A stretch of 64,000 nt of DNA from Lethocerus indicus (GCA_019843655.1 JACDQD010000001.1:48170443-48234442), one strand, 5' to 3'; positions 1 through 13,260 are shown, counted from the first letter of the stretch. Numbers and translations: made by a program. Notes: a model not told the origin generated them from the letters alone.

Positions 1-1416
1 AATGCGGGCCCGGCCGCGACGATGTAATCGTTTTAATTGAGCGGCGCCGACTTTAATCTAGTTTTTCGGCCATTTCGTTTTTAGAGTTATTAAGGATTTT
101 AATTGCGAGAACGCGGGCGAAATCTAATTCGGGCCGCCGGTTCGCGTTTCGCCCAATCGCAAATCTCTAATGAGTCCCTCCGTTACGGTTTTTAGTAATT
201 CAAATCGGGTTCGGACGTTTCCGTTTCGGCGGAGGGTTTTCCGCGATAGGGTTCGAATTTGGCGCCGCGGACGTCCCGGACGGAGTCGGAGTCGACCGAT
301 CCCCAGTAGGAAATAAAAAGGGCCGCAATCGCGATATTTTTCGCCCGACAAAAGGCCTAAATATAAGTTGCGGCGATGCGTAGACTAAGCCACGGGCTAC
401 CTTCCTGGTCTCCACCCCCCTCCCCCTTTACAATACATTCGCATCCCATTTACTCCCGAGCATACCTCCTAATTTCGGTTATCCTGCTTAAACGTTGCGG
501 CCGTCCCAAAGCTCGCGGATCCTCGAAAATAAATTTACCGCTACTTTATACCGGATCCGAAACATTTTCGAATAATTTGTTTCAAACTGTTGTAAATAGG
601 AATACTGTAACAACGGAGGAGAAACCGACTGTCTTTCCTCCTCTTTTTAAATTTTATTTACCTATATTTCTGGTATGTTTTCTAAACGTGGCCAGTTCCT
701 TTTCAGGTGTCTCAATTAAAATCTAAAAAAATTTTAACCGATCGCAACGATATTAATTACACCGGAGCCGATTTCTAGTTTTAATTACTAATTATAAACT
801 TGCCCTATCCGCGCGGAACTATCTCTGTTACGACCTAATTAAAAATAACGATTCTAATCGCACGTCCTAAATATTGAATTACCGAACGCGCAATTATTTT
901 TACCGTACAATTTATTTAAACCGTCCCAAACTCGTATATTCAGTAACGATCTATTCTAAAAAAAATACCCGAAGCTTTGACTCACTATATTTATTTAAAT
1001 TTTCTAGAAATGTAACACCGACCGATACTGACAGGCCATTAAGCCATTTAATTCCAAATTTGGCCAATTAACAAAAAGTTATTGCATTAATATGTTTATT
1101 GAAAGCATAATTGTTAGCTAGCATGTACAGAAATGAAACAACTTTCAAAATTTAACTGAACTTAATTAATTTTTAGAGTAGTTGGAGTGTTATAGCGAAG
1201 TCTATGTATATATTTGCATCATCAGTCATGCTCTGGCGACTTATTACGCGCCGGACATAATGCGTAATGCGACGCGCAGTCTACAGTGGGATCTCGTACC
1301 GGCTCGACATCGCGTATTAATTGCATTCGGTAGGGCTTTTTTACCGGGCGGCTGAACTATCTCAAATTCGATCTCTGTAATTTTCAGCCCTCGTGGATTT
1401 GGCCGCCTAAAGGGGC
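1..1416. other. Unique flank DNA, no gene found
   Basis: Mixed AT-rich and CpG-containing sequence without long tandem structure. The open frames here are short, compositionally ordinary and show no domain I recognise. A pyrimidine-rich AG ending at 705 resembles a splice acceptor, but no open frame of note follows it. Confidence 0.6.
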
Positions 1417-1429
1417 AGAGAGAGAGAGG

Positions 1430-1492
<63 letters not shown>

Positions 1493-1506
1493 AGTGAGGG
1501 AGAGAG
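1417..1506. repeat. (GA)n microsatellite
   Basis: Nearly pure GA dinucleotide repeat with a few GGG interruptions at each end. Read on the minus strand it gives a low-complexity Leu/Ser run in a short open frame, which should not be taken as a protein. Confidence 0.95.
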
Positions 1507-2582
1507 TTATCCCCTGATTTCCTGGGCATCCCTCGGCGGCTGGCTGCCTAGTTCCCACCACAGTCGATAACCACGGAAATCTCTCAGTCATTCTACGGAT
1601 TAAAAATTCCACTTATCCCCCCCCCATCGGGGTGTATATCGCTCCTGGTGGGCCACCCCCACAGAGATATAACCCCGACCCCAATGACGACTACGTACAT
1701 TTTTTATATACCGAGAGCAGGGAGAATGGAAATTGTAAAACTTCGATTACCCCGATTCTTAAATTGTAACCGGAAATACTCTATTGACGTATGTTTTATT
1801 TAAGACTCCATCGAAACGCGTCAATCTATATAATAAATTATATTACAGTACGTATTATAAATTTAACAAACCACATTTCCTCGATTATAAGACAATGAAC
1901 ACGCGAATGCGAACTTGCTTATTTCACGTCAAAAAGTTCACAACAATAAAAAAGTGCGTTATTACCATATTTCGTACGAATCAGTTTGTCCCACAGTGAT
2001 AATAACTGGGGAATTTTACATCGAGGAAGGAATTTTACATTCGGAGCCGCCTGGATAGGAAAGAAATCGTATGTATTATAATCGAGGAAATACCGTATTA
2101 ATTATTGTTAAATATATGAAAGAAAGAACATACTGTTTGGTGATTTTGACCGAAGTTTTAACTTAATTTAATATTAATCTAATATCGCTTCATTTCGAAT
2201 TTTGGCTTTAATCTATTGCGGGAGTGAATGGGATAACACCGATCTTACAACCGGTACGCCATATAACTAAAGATGGCCGTTCTGTTTGCAAATCAAACAG
2301 ATAAAGATATTTTATTACGAGGCGAGCTCGAAGAAATTGTTGAGAAGTATCCTCGGTAGTCCAAATTGCTGTATACTAATGATGCGCCACCGGAGGGTTT
2401 GTATTTCAATAATATCAATTTTAAAATTAACATCAATGAAAAGACAAATAAACTTAATAATAACTTACAACAAAAGATAAACAAATTAATTACGTCGGGG
2501 TAAATTCTCGCATTTTAAGAAGTGGTAAACTTCTGAAAACTCTTCATTCTCAGTAATATCAATTGTATTTTTATCGGCCGGC

Positions 2583-2584
<2 letters not shown>
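1507..2584. other. Unique flank DNA, no gene found
   Basis: AT-rich sequence with short, unremarkable open frames on both strands. I see no RNA gene, splice-site pair or repeat here. Confidence 0.55.

Positions 2585-2654
<70 letters not shown>
2585..2654. repeat. (AG)n microsatellite
   Basis: Uninterrupted AG dinucleotide repeat of about 35 units. It is the plus-strand purine partner of the CT tract at 2,810-2,900. Confidence 0.97.
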
Positions 2655-2657
<3 letters not shown>

Positions 2658-2809
2658 ACCATCCGATCGACACCCGGCCGGTTTAAGCGACAGCAATTAG
2701 AAAAATAGTAAATCGGAAGGCCTATTAGGCCTTTCGGCAGTGGCCATTTTGTAACCCGACTGGTCCATTAGCATTTTGCGTGCTTTTTCGTCGTTACTGC
2801 CCCCGCCTT

Positions 2810-2826
2810 CTCTGTCTCTCTCCCTT

Positions 2827-2864
<38 letters not shown>

Positions 2865-2900
2865 CCTCCCTCCCTCTCTCTCTCTCTCACGCTCTCTCTG
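2810..2900. repeat. (CT)n / CCCT-rich microsatellite
   Basis: CT dinucleotide repeat with CCCT and CCCTCC interruptions. It lies about 155 bp downstream of an (AG)n tract, so the two form an inverted purine/pyrimidine pair. The Arg/Glu-rich frame it produces on the minus strand is a low-complexity artefact. Confidence 0.95.
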
Positions 2901-4560
2901 GTCCCTCGCCCTCCTCAATTATTCAGATTTAACCAGGCCCGGGACTTACTAACACTAAAACTTGGTTTACAATTTACAATTATAATAAACAAGGACCCGT
3001 GGTGGTGGTGATGGTGGGGGGGGGGAGGCTCCCAGCGCGGACCGAATTTTGAAAAACCCGGTTAATTCTCGTCAACCTCCCATCGAATTTTTCCCGCCTG
3101 TACTCCAAGCGTAACAATTTATTTTCGGTCGACAACTTCGTAGCGTGAGATTCACCGCGTGAAATCTAGCGTAAAATATATAGGACGTGAAATTCCCGTA
3201 CGCGGTTCAAAAGAATCGAATTCCTAAATTTCCATCCCCGTCTTATTCGCTCGTTCGATCAGACTCCGCTATTACGCATCCCTCAATCCTCTATTACGCC
3301 TATTATGACCTCCCCACGGCTCAAAAAACTCCACCGGTCCAGAGATCTCCTCGGACTGTTGCCCGGATAAGAATACAAGACACAAAGTGCCATAATTGGA
3401 CCGGTAACTAATATAAGGGCAATATTCAACAAAGTTGAAAAAAATACTTAGGAAACCGGTTTATGTAAATCCGAATTTAATTGATAAAATAAAACAACGA
3501 TGTAAATATAAAAACGATGCAAAAATTTAAGGTTATTGAAATTGGTGACGGCGTTGTAACAAAACCGTCGGTAGAACGTCTGTGCTAATTGGGTCGGTAG
3601 TTGGGGAATGGACGTCCACTGAGAAACCGATCCGCGTTCGATTCCAGGCGGCCTACTAACTGTCCGATCCAAATTAATTAGAACGAGTATTCCGATATTC
3701 TATTTCGGACGTCCTCGTTAATTATGTTACGTGTCGGTTATCCCTCCGATACGGAATAATCGCATTTAATATTCTGCGGCAGTATACGAACTCTACGGCG
3801 TCGAAAATCGAACAACGCTGTCCTCGAGTATCCACCCGAGAAGGAGCCAGCGACGGAGAGGAATAAATTAGCGCGCGAGTAAATGGACGCGCGTCAGTAT
3901 CCAGAGCGGAACATTCGCTCCTGTCACCCGACAGGCTGGAGACAATCGACTAAAAACTACAGCATAATAGTAACCTTTAAACTTCAATCGATTACCGATT
4001 GATGATAAATCAAAAGATTCGTACGTAACGAGCACGAGGTCAGAGGCCTCGGACCCGGATGGAAAACGAGGAAAAGTACCGGTGAGGGAGAATCGCGGGG
4101 AGAACGATCCGGGCGGTAAATTAGCAGTGACGTTTCATACCGGACTGGGATATAAAGACGGCGGCGACAATCGGAATTGGGCCTGCGGCCGCGAACGGCG
4201 TCGGCACGGCCATCTCCCTCCTCGGGAATTATTCTTATCGACGAGTCGTATTTCAAAGAATAATACGACGCGTCAAGACCGCTCGAGCAGAAGGGGGTTT
4301 AAGGGAGGACGATATTCGAATTTTATTAACTCGTATAAACCGGCGATCGGTCCGAACGAGGATATAATGCGACGGCGTTAAAAATCGAGGAAATTTATGA
4401 CTGGAATTGATGGGCCGGGGTGTTCTTGGTGGAGGGGGACGGGGAGGGGGGTAGTGCGGGAAGAGACGTGAAACGGAGCGATCGGTAAAGCGGCCCCCCA
4501 CCCACACAAACGCCCCCGCATATCGACCCGACCGCCAAGAGAGCGACACACACACCAGCA
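2901..4560. other. Unique flank DNA with a G-run
   Basis: A GGT/G-run at 3,001-3,026 (GGTGGTGGTGATGG followed by about 11 G) could form a G-quadruplex. The rest is CpG-containing AT-rich DNA. A GTTCGATTCC string near 3,633 resembles a tRNA B box, but no cloverleaf can be folded around it. No gene is supported. Confidence 0.5.
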
Positions 4561-4618
4561 GAGGCAGATAGAGATAGAGAGAGAGGCAGGCTGAGAGAGA
4601 GAGAGAGAGAGGCAGAGA
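4561..4618. repeat. GA-rich simple repeat
   Basis: Imperfect GA/GATA/GGCA purine tract. It produces a Leu/Ser-rich minus-strand frame that is low complexity and not credible as a gene. Confidence 0.9.
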
Positions 4619-7534
4619 AATGACGGAATATAAAACGAGAGTAGTGGACTGACCTCCCAAATTACCCGATTCCCCTCCACCCCTTAATATCTACGCGCAC
4701 CTCCCCCAACGGTGCCGATTCCTATAAATTCTGTAATGAATAACGTATCGGCGTCCTCGTCCGATGCGAAATTAATCGAATAATTAGTTCCTCCTCCCAT
4801 CCCTTACACTAAATAACGCCCGCCGTACAAATCAGAAATTCTGGCGACGACGGGTCCCGTTCGGGATACCTTTACGAACAATACCGATAGGGGCCGCTAC
4901 GAAAAGAAAGCGTCCGAAAGCTGGCCACCCACCGCTTTAAAGTGAATTTTTACGTGTCGGAGATATCGCCCGAATAGGATTTTAACTGTAGACGTCCTCA
5001 AGTTTTCCGTATACCCGTTCGTATTTCTGTTCCCGATCGTCCGGTTTCGTCGCGAGCTCCGGATGAAAAAATGAAACACTGGAACGACGAAGGCCGGGCC
5101 TATACGGTAAGGTTCGAGAATATCGACGAGATTCTCCCGGTCTAAGCCTCAGCGTTAAAATCACGGCCAAACGGAAGACCGCCCGTTGCGTAACGACAGC
5201 GATTAAGGCGACTTTCTCTTCCGCTCCCCCAATAACAATATTGTTTCCTTTTTGTGCCCCGGAGTCGGTTTTTTTTTTATTTCGATAAACGAAATGTCTC
5301 CGTTCGCACGGGATGTACTGCTTTTCCGCGTCCTTAAATCGAAATTAGGGGAAAGGGAATTGAGGAGCGATATTGAAGGGGGGGATGGGCCACCATGTTA
5401 TTACCGATAAAATTGAATCCGTCCCCCTCCGAATACTTGGCGGTCGCCTCGAACGCTATTAGATGAAATTTGCCCGGCGCCGGACTCGGCAAGCCAAAAA
5501 TTTATACCCGCCAAATTAAATATCGATAGATTCGTTTGGGCGCAGTTTTTTTCTCCCCCGAACCCGCGGGCTCGAATTTGAAAACGAGAAGTTAACCCGG
5601 TCATGTCGAAACAGCCCGGCTTCATTCTTAAAGCGGGAGATATTGGACCTTGGGTCATTGTCACGGAAAAGTTTTGGATCGGGAATTCAACTGTAATGAA
5701 AACGTACCTATCCGCTCGATAAATATCACTTCATCAGCTTACAGTCTAATTTGCGACCGTACGTTTCAAAAACAGAAAATAAGTTTATATTTTGAAAAAT
5801 TCCGTACCTCATCTATATTTCTCGATTTTGAAAGTAGCCTTAGTAATAATACTGTCCAGGTCACCATTCATAGGTTCGGGAGGAATGTAATATGTTTTTA
5901 AATATTAAAAGTGTATTATTAAAATTGTATATTATTCAATAATTATAAAGTACTCAACAATGAATAAGCCTACGTTTTCAGAAAGAAAGTTTATTTGCTA
6001 TTATTTAATCAATTTTCATTTCAGCCGCGCTAGTCGAGCTAAATTTTTTCACTGATCGAATCGTAAAGTGTACATGCTGTAAAGTAGGACTGGAAACAAC
6101 GGAGGCGTCCGTTGTTTTCTATCTCTAATTCCTATTCAAATGTGAACCATCAAACTGAGAACAGATTCATTTCTGGTCCACCAGCCGTGATCGATCCGAA
6201 CGCGACTCTCTCGGATAGCCCCCGCGAATACATTACAAGGCATAGGCTAACTTATAACAATTTATATATCGCTTTCGTTATTCCAGTCATATTTATGCGT
6301 ATGTACGTATATATACATATAATGTCGAATATATTATTATTATTAGATTGAGAACGTTTTATCAAATTAGTGACGACGTTTTGTCCCCTCAGTTCGTACG
6401 GAAAACAATGTATCGTACGTACACCTTTGCCGATGATTATAAATATATAGTGAGGCTATAGACAAGTCTATCGCTCGCGGCTATACGATGGAAAACCCTG
6501 AATTTAATTATCGTAAAATATTTCGAGATGAAAGGGACGAACCTGAACGGTAGAGGTTCGCGAAACATCGATAATTCAATATACGCGGTCTAACGCAGTA
6601 GGATGGATTAATAAACAGTAGACACGTGCAGGGAGAACTTGACCAATTTCGAATAACCCCGAACAAATGAATTCAAGCATTTTATTTGCGACGAATAGCA
6701 ATGACCGACAGAGGCAGAAATCGGCTTTGTCACGACGCATATTGCCATATTTTGATTCTTCGAATTGCATCGCCGGTTGAGCACGGATTCGATTTGGTAA
6801 TCCAAAATTAATAAACCGTCCCGATAATTTCGACGCAGCCCCGATGAAATATCGATTTTCTACCGAGTTGTAAAACGGTTATAACGAGATAAAAACTAAA
6901 TTTCAGGTAGCGGTCCGAACCAATTATGTCGCGCCGGCCGACCTATTAAGATCGGTGTTTATTAACGTCCCCCTTTTATGCAGCGCGATAAACGAGTAAA
7001 GCTCAGATAAATGAAATAACGTCGGCAATATAAATGAAATGACTGCGTCGGCCGTAACTAATAACGTTTTAATCCTGTGACAAAAGGTCGAGGCTGAACC
7101 TGGCGCGGTGGGGGGCATGCGAATCCTTTTGACTGCAATTTCGATTTTTAGCCGAGTCTCCTTCCATAGCCAGATTCAATCATATTTCCATTTGACGGCA
7201 ATATTCAATACTTAATTAATAACCCTTCCCAACCCAACGCTGCTGTGTTCCGCAGTATCGCATCGACAAGGACCGACAAATAACCGGAGAGGTGAAAAGC
7301 TAAAAGTATAAAAGGATTAAAATTTAATAGGATTGAATCAGACCGGGGACGCGTAATGGTGCTTAATAACGAATAATAAATAATTACAGAAATAATGTAA
7401 TGACAGACAGACTATAAAATTAGCGGTAATCTCCTCCCCTTAATTAATGGATTGGGTGAAATGTTTTCAGCTTCTAAAGAAATAAAGTTAGGATCGAGCG
7501 TGGAGGAATCTTTTTTCGAAGAATGTGGGGGACA
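4619..7534. other. Unique flank DNA, no gene found
   Basis: Non-repetitive sequence. A pyrimidine tract ending in TTTCAG at 6,024 is followed by a short open stretch and a GTAAAG, but the putative 38-nt exon encodes nothing recognisable. I see no other structure. Confidence 0.5.
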
Positions 7535-7727
7535 ATTACTAAAGTCTTAATTTTTAGTAAAATTTCCATCGCGCCTGTTAAATGGTCCACGTAATAGAAA
7601 TACTTTAGTTTTATTTGAATATAAGTAGTACACAATAGACGATAGAATTTGGATCGGTACATGCATTCCGATCCACGGGTGTTTCTATTCTATTATATAC
7701 ACGAATATTAAGACTAAATATACTTGT
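7535..7727. repeat. Dispersed repeat, copy 1 (longest)
   Basis: This stretch shares ordered blocks with 44,769-44,932: an AATTAC...TTTAGTA start, the 13-mer ATTTCCATCGCGC, a T(G/T)TAATGGTC-like segment, GCATTCCG, and TATTAAGACTAA near the end. The ends carry short complementary strings (AGTCTTAAT near 7,543 and ATTAAGACT near 7,707), which may be terminal inverted repeats. I see no coding capacity. It could be an old MITE or SINE-like element; the class cannot be assigned. Confidence 0.6.
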
Positions 7728-10700
7728 ACCGATTGTAATGTTGTTACGGTAATGGGGAGGTTAAAATCGGCCGCCACCATCACCGATTGTGGATTTCACA
7801 TATTTCTTCGTAATATATTCAGGTTTATAGACGTCTTTTTCCCTCGCACCATTAGGCTCGTAACATTCGCTTCAAATTAATCACCCCGAGTAATAAAAGT
7901 ATTGTTTATTTGACGCTAAGACGGTTTTACATATTTGGAGGGATTCTTAAGCTTACGCTCTGTATGTTCTCTGAACATAACATAAAGCGGGGCGAATCCG
8001 CTCTCTAATGTTTTCTTACCTCGTTTTCGGGGCGTTGTTTTTACCTATTATTACTCTTATCGTTACGATTCGGCCGGGGTATTGAAGAGAGACCCCGGAG
8101 CCGAGAGAGGAAACGGTTATCTCGGTTAATTAATCGTTAACGCCTAGCGCCCTACCGACAATTGCCCCATACCACTCGAGCCGGCACTCCACTCCCGCAC
8201 TAAGAGATTTGCGACGCAATCGCATTACGCCCCTCTCAGATAATGACCCGATTTTCGAATGTAAACCTTCGAATAGACCGGTAAATAAATTATAGGCGTG
8301 CATTTTTCAGAAACTCAATTGCCCAGTACAGTCCGGCCGACAGAAACCCGTTTATAATCTGGACTATTTACAAATCTCCGAAAAAGTCCTTCTAACCCTC
8401 CTTAACCTTCCCAGGTATGTTTCAAACCACGACCGAAACATACAAGACGAATTGATTAAATTCCTGTTCCTAAACTTATTCCTGATTCCTTACGCCTTCT
8501 CCTAATTCACTAGTTTAAGTCTAAGTTCTCTCCTCTGTAACCCCCACACAACGGCTTAAACGCCTAGAAATTTTCTGTAGCCAAAAGCGTCATCACCTAG
8601 GGTGGCTCTTTATCGAGAGAAACGAGATTCCAAACAAAAAAACAATAAACCGCAATTGTACTTTTAACCGTTTGTCGATTGTACGATAAATGAAAACAGT
8701 ACAGTAGCGGTACAGTAGTCTAATCCGTAAATCTACCGAAACGATTCATTTATTACTGGCCGGTGACGCGAAGCGGTGTCGGGACGAAGTTAAAGCCCGC
8801 GGTAAAGTCGGAGCCGCGCTTCATCGACGATGCTAAAACCCCCGACGGGCGGGCCGCATCGAGAAGGCGGAAGCGATGATATTACGAGCCCCTCTACCGG
8901 TAACCCTCCTGTTATTAGTGAGCGCTCCTAGTGGGTGGACCGCAGTCAGCCGGATACGAGCGATGGACGCCTGCAGCGCAGATATATTTAAACCGGGCAA
9001 CCGGTTTATTTATATTTAAGCTATATATTCTTTTCTGCCGCGCCTACCCCAACACGTTCGTCCATATTTCGGCGATTGTACACGACCTCCGATTTATTAG
9101 CGAAGTACTATTTTATTAAAACCCCGCTATTAACCGCCCGACTTTCGTCCGCGACGTTTCTAACGGACGGTTCCAGTCTTCCAGTAATGATCTGAATGCT
9201 AAACGAGTCTACTCGTTCGGCAGAGACAAAAACTGTTAAATATAATGAGATCCTTACAGTAGATCGAATACGAATCGCCGCTCGTTAAATTCGGGGATAT
9301 TTAATAGGAGAGAAAAAGAGAAAAATATATTTCTTAGATTTCTATTCGTTACATCCGCGTTTATTGTTCTTAACCGTAGAGGGCGCACACCGTGTCCAAC
9401 TTTCGGTCAATTATAATCGCGAGTGTAATTTCCAAACTGCTGGGACATTTTATGAAACTCCAGGGCAGAGGGGCTGTTTAGCAGGCGGGTTGAGGGGGGG
9501 GGTGGGCTGGCGGCGTCCCGGAGGGATTAACTGTCCGAACTTCCACCGTACAACGGAACACAATGTCATTGTTCCCGGGAAAATGTAGCGAGTGGAACGC
9601 TGTGCCGGGAACCGGAGCGGAACACTGCGCGGGGTCAGCTTTAAATCTGTGTAATTAAACCCAATAAAATAGATCGCGGAGTTGACCGGCCGGTGGAGGG
9701 GTGAAATTCCCGTGAATTTCCTTCACGGCCGAATTGGACGTTTTCGACGCCGGCGTATCGGAAACTTGCCTCAAATCAGAGAAATATTGCCAAGCTGTTC
9801 GGCCGAAATTTTCAGTTGTTTAGGCCCACAACTTTAGATCTGAAAACTTTAAAAATATATTTAAAACCGGCTTTATGGCCGGTGAATGGCAATATCCGAG
9901 TCCGTCCTAGCCGGAGTCGGTAGGTGAAATGGGACGTGCCACTTTCCTCTTCTCTCGTAGGCGACATTTTTTGTTTGTGACGTACGTTTATGCCTGGATG
10001 CCGGGGCCTAAGTGGTCGGCCGGGGAAAAAACCAAGTGTTGCCCGAACACTTCTGCATTGTCCTCAATCCGTATACGGGGCCGGGCGATTAAAACTCTTT
10101 CTTCGAGACGAAAATAACGCAATCGGCTCGGTTTACAAACCTTCGATTAAATAATTACACTAACTCGAAATTCACAGCTCGACATTCGAGCGCGACCTGC
10201 GCGAGACTTTATCGCGAATAATTATTTGCCGGCAACTATTGTTATTAATTATTTATGGTATTGTTATTCATTGCCCCTTCAGTGATAATCGTCGCTAAAT
10301 GACGTCGACAATTTAAAATCTTTTTTTTTATATTCGTACAAACATTGTTGACCAATAAAACACTACTGTGTACTCCATGTTTGCTCTCAATGAGGATTTA
10401 TACCTATTTCTAAAGTCACTGTTTAAATATAATTAGTATCGTCAATGATTCATGGAAATATCGATAATTGCTTTAATCCCTAATTAAATCGTAAAGACTT
10501 TCCCACCGAACTAATATAACGAGGTATTTCCTATTGCATCGAAAAACGAAGTTACACATACGAATTATTTCGATTTTGTAGCTAAGCACTTACACCTTTT
10601 GCTTTGTTACAATATACATTTTCAAGTAGTTTATAAGCAATGTAAAATTCCGGCTTTAATGGCGCTACACGGGGTCAGCTCGATACGTCCCCTCGGTCGG

Positions 10701-11009
10701 TGGGAAACTTAATTAAATGAATGGCGGCGAGGGTCAGTCATGTCGAAATTCGCGTTTTCACGCGGGGGGACTTATTGCCCGGCGTCAAGTGGCCGGTTTA
10801 TTAAATCGCGACGTCCGAAAAAGTATTTTCCGACTGGCGGGGATTAATTTGAAGCGATTCGGTGAAAATATTATAAGCCGAAGGGGGCGGGGAGGCTCCG
10901 ATCGGAGCGAGGGGGAAAACGCGTTTGTATAAGCCTAAAACATATTGCAGAGAAATACGCGAAACCCACTGTCGGCGTTGGTTGAGGGAAATTCAAAACG
11001 AGTCTTTGC
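7728..11009. other. Unique flank DNA, no gene found
   Basis: CpG-containing unique sequence of moderate AT content running up to the satellite edge. Short open frames, including one at 10,717-10,932, have no recognisable domain. I see no repeat or RNA gene. Confidence 0.5.
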
Positions 11010-11225
11010 ACGAAAAATACACTTTTTTTAAACGCCAGTTTTGCGTGAAAAAACGACTTTCAACCCGGTTTTCATTTAAAACCGGTTTACCCGGTTAAAA
11101 AACCACATTTTAACCTAGTTTTTCCATAGAAAAACTACCTTCTAGCCTGATTTGTGCGCCAAGAAACCACTTTTAAACCCCATTTCCCCCTAAAGAAACC
11201 ACTTTTTTACTCGTTTTAACCATTT
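11010..11225 (-). repeat. Diverged left-edge satellite units (A-like, minus orientation)
   Basis: About six to seven degenerate units of roughly 31 bp, each built like AAAAACCACTTTTTAACCC plus a T-rich spacer. The motif is a diverged form of AAAAACCGCATTTTTGGGC, which is the reverse complement of the core family A unit. These edge units are therefore inverted relative to the core array that begins at 11,460. The same diverged motif in the same orientation closes the array on the right at 42,345-42,575. Confidence 0.7.
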
Positions 11226-11459
11226 ATTCCCTCCACTATTCTAGCGTCATTTGCAGATGACAAAGCTATCCTTTCATCAGATCAAAGTCCTATTACCGCT
11301 TCCTACAACCTGCAGAATCACTTGAACCTGATCCAAACATGGTTAAAAAGATGGGGAATAAAAATAAACCTGAACAAGTGTGTTCACGTCACGTTCTCAA
11401 TTAGACGAGGCACTTGTCCCCCAATATTCCTATTCGAAACACCCCTACCTACGGCGGAT
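11226..11459 (+). pseudogene. Fragment of non-LTR retrotransposon reverse transcriptase (jockey-like)
   Basis: An uninterrupted frame of 78 codons without a start or stop matches the central part of a non-LTR reverse transcriptase. From the 5' end it shows the catalytic YxDD-type box as FADD (11,250-11,261), then AILSS, then a helix of the form LQNHLNLIQTWLKRWGIKIN, then KCVHVTF and a CPP motif before LPTAD. This order (A/F-ADD, AILSS, W..W.IKIN..K, VTF, CPP) is typical of jockey-type elements. A full RT domain is several hundred residues, so this is a small piece. It has lost its 5' part, the sequence after PTAD, the endonuclease and the tail. The right end stops abruptly at the first core satellite unit, and the left end abuts the diverged edge units. 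The frame itself is intact, suggesting a fairly recent insertion or a piece captured during rearrangement. It cannot encode an active enzyme. Confidence 0.85.
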
Positions 11460-13260
11460 TTTTATGCGCAAAATTAACCCAGATATGCGGTTTTTAGGCC
11501 CGAAATTTGCTAAGAAATGGCGCTTTTAGGTGCAAAATTAGCCCAAAAATGATGTTTTTAGGTGCAAAATAAGCCCAAAAATACTGTTTTTAGGCCCAAA
11601 AATTGGGTTTTTATGACAAAAATTGGCCCAAAAATGCGGTTTTTAGGCCCAAAAATTGGGTTTTTATGACAAAAATTGGCCCAAAAATGCGGTTAAATGC
11701 CAAAAAATGGATTTTTATGCGCAAAATTAACCCAGATATGCGGTTTTTAGGCCCGAAATTTGCTCAGAAATGCTGTTTTTAGGTGCAAAATTAGCCCAAA
11801 AATGCTGTTTTTAGGCCAAAATCGGACAAAAAATAGAGTTTTTAGGCGCAAAAATGCGGTTTTTAAGCCCAAAATTGGACTAAAAATGGGGTTTTTGGCC
11901 AAAAAATGGGGTTTTTACACGAAAAATTAGCACAAAAATGCGGTTTTTAGGCCCAAAATTGGACCAAAAACGCGGTTTTTTGCAAAAAAATTAGGCTTTT
12001 TAGGACAAAAAATGGCCCAAAAATGCGGTTAAATGCCAAAAAATGGATTTTTATGCGCAAAATTAACCCAGATATGCGGTTTTTAGGCCCGAAATTTGCT
12101 AAGAAATGGCGCTTTTAGGTGCAAAATTAACCCAAAAATGATGTTTTTAGGTGCAAAATAAGCCCAAAAATACTGTTTTTAGGCCCAAAAATGTGGTTTT
12201 TAGGCCCAAAAATTGGCCCAAAAATGCGGTTTTTAAGCCCAAAATAGGACTGTAAATGCGGTTTTTGGCCAAAAAATTGGGCTTTTTAGGACCAAAAATT
12301 GGGATTTTATGACAAAAATTGGCCCAAAAATGCGGTTTTAAGGACAAAAAATGGATTTTTATGCGCAAAATTAGCCCAGATTTTAGCCCAAAATTGGCTA
12401 AAATGGGGTTTTTGGCCCAAAAATGCTATTTTTACACGAAAAAGTTTTTAGGCGCAAAAATGCGGTTTTTAAGCCCAAAATTGGACTAAAAATGGGGTTT
12501 TTTGCAAAAAAATTAGGCTTTTTAGGACAAAAATTGGCCCAAAAATGCGGTTTTTAAGCCCAAAATAGGACTAAAAATGCGGTTTTTGGCCAAAAAATTG
12601 AGCTTTTTAGGCCCAAAAATTGGGTTTTTATGACAAAAATTGGCCCAAAAATGCGGTTAAATGCCAAAAAATGGATTTTTATGCGCAAAATTAACCCAGA
12701 TATGCGGATTTTAGGCCCGAAATTTGCTCAGAAATGGCGCTTTTAGGTGCAAAATTAGCCCAAAAATGCTGTTTTTAGGCCAAAATTGGACTAAAAATAG
12801 AGTTTTTAGGCGCAAAAATGCGGTTTTTAAGCCCAAAATTGGACTAAAAATGGGGTTTTTGGCCAAAAAATGGGGTTTTTAGACGAAAAATTAGCACAAA
12901 AATGCGGTTTTTAGGCCCAAAATTGGACCAAAAACGCGGTTTTTTGCAAAAAAATTAGGCTTTTTAGGCGCAATATTAGCTCAAAAAATGGGGTTTTAGG
13001 CACAAAATTGGCCCAAAAATGCGGCTTTTAGGACCGAAATTGACCAAAAATGCTGTTTCTAGGCCCAAAAATACGATTTTTAAGCCCAAAAATGCGGTTT
13101 TTAGGTCAAAAATGGGGTTTTTAGGCGCATTTTATCTCAAAAATGCGGTTTTTAGTACCAAAAATTCGGTTTTTAATCCCAAACTGGACAAAAAATGGCG
13201 CAAAATTAACCCCAAAATGCGTTTTTTGGGCCCAAAATTGGCTCAGAAATGACGTAAAAT
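11460..13260 (+). repeat. Satellite family A, block A1
   Basis: Tandem degenerate 32-bp monomers. The spacing is exact where I measured it: unit starts at 12,076, 12,108, 12,140 and 12,172. Truncated units of about 18-21 bp are mixed in. Typical words are TTTTTAGGCCCAAAAT, CCCAAAAATGCGG and TTTTTATGCGCAAAATTA. A recurring multi-monomer phrase beginning GGTTAAATGCCAAAAAATGG occurs at 11,691, 12,027 and 12,655, showing higher-order structure inside the block. Homopolymers here are full length. Confidence 0.93.

Noticed and set aside
3595..3660. tRNA-like B box (GTTCGATTCC) near 3,633
   Set aside because: The T-arm pairs poorly, and no acceptor stem or A box can be placed.
6025..6062. Possible 38-nt micro-exon (TTTCAG acceptor, GTAAAG donor)
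   Set aside because: Too short, with unrecognised translation and no partner exon; chance matches of this quality are expected.
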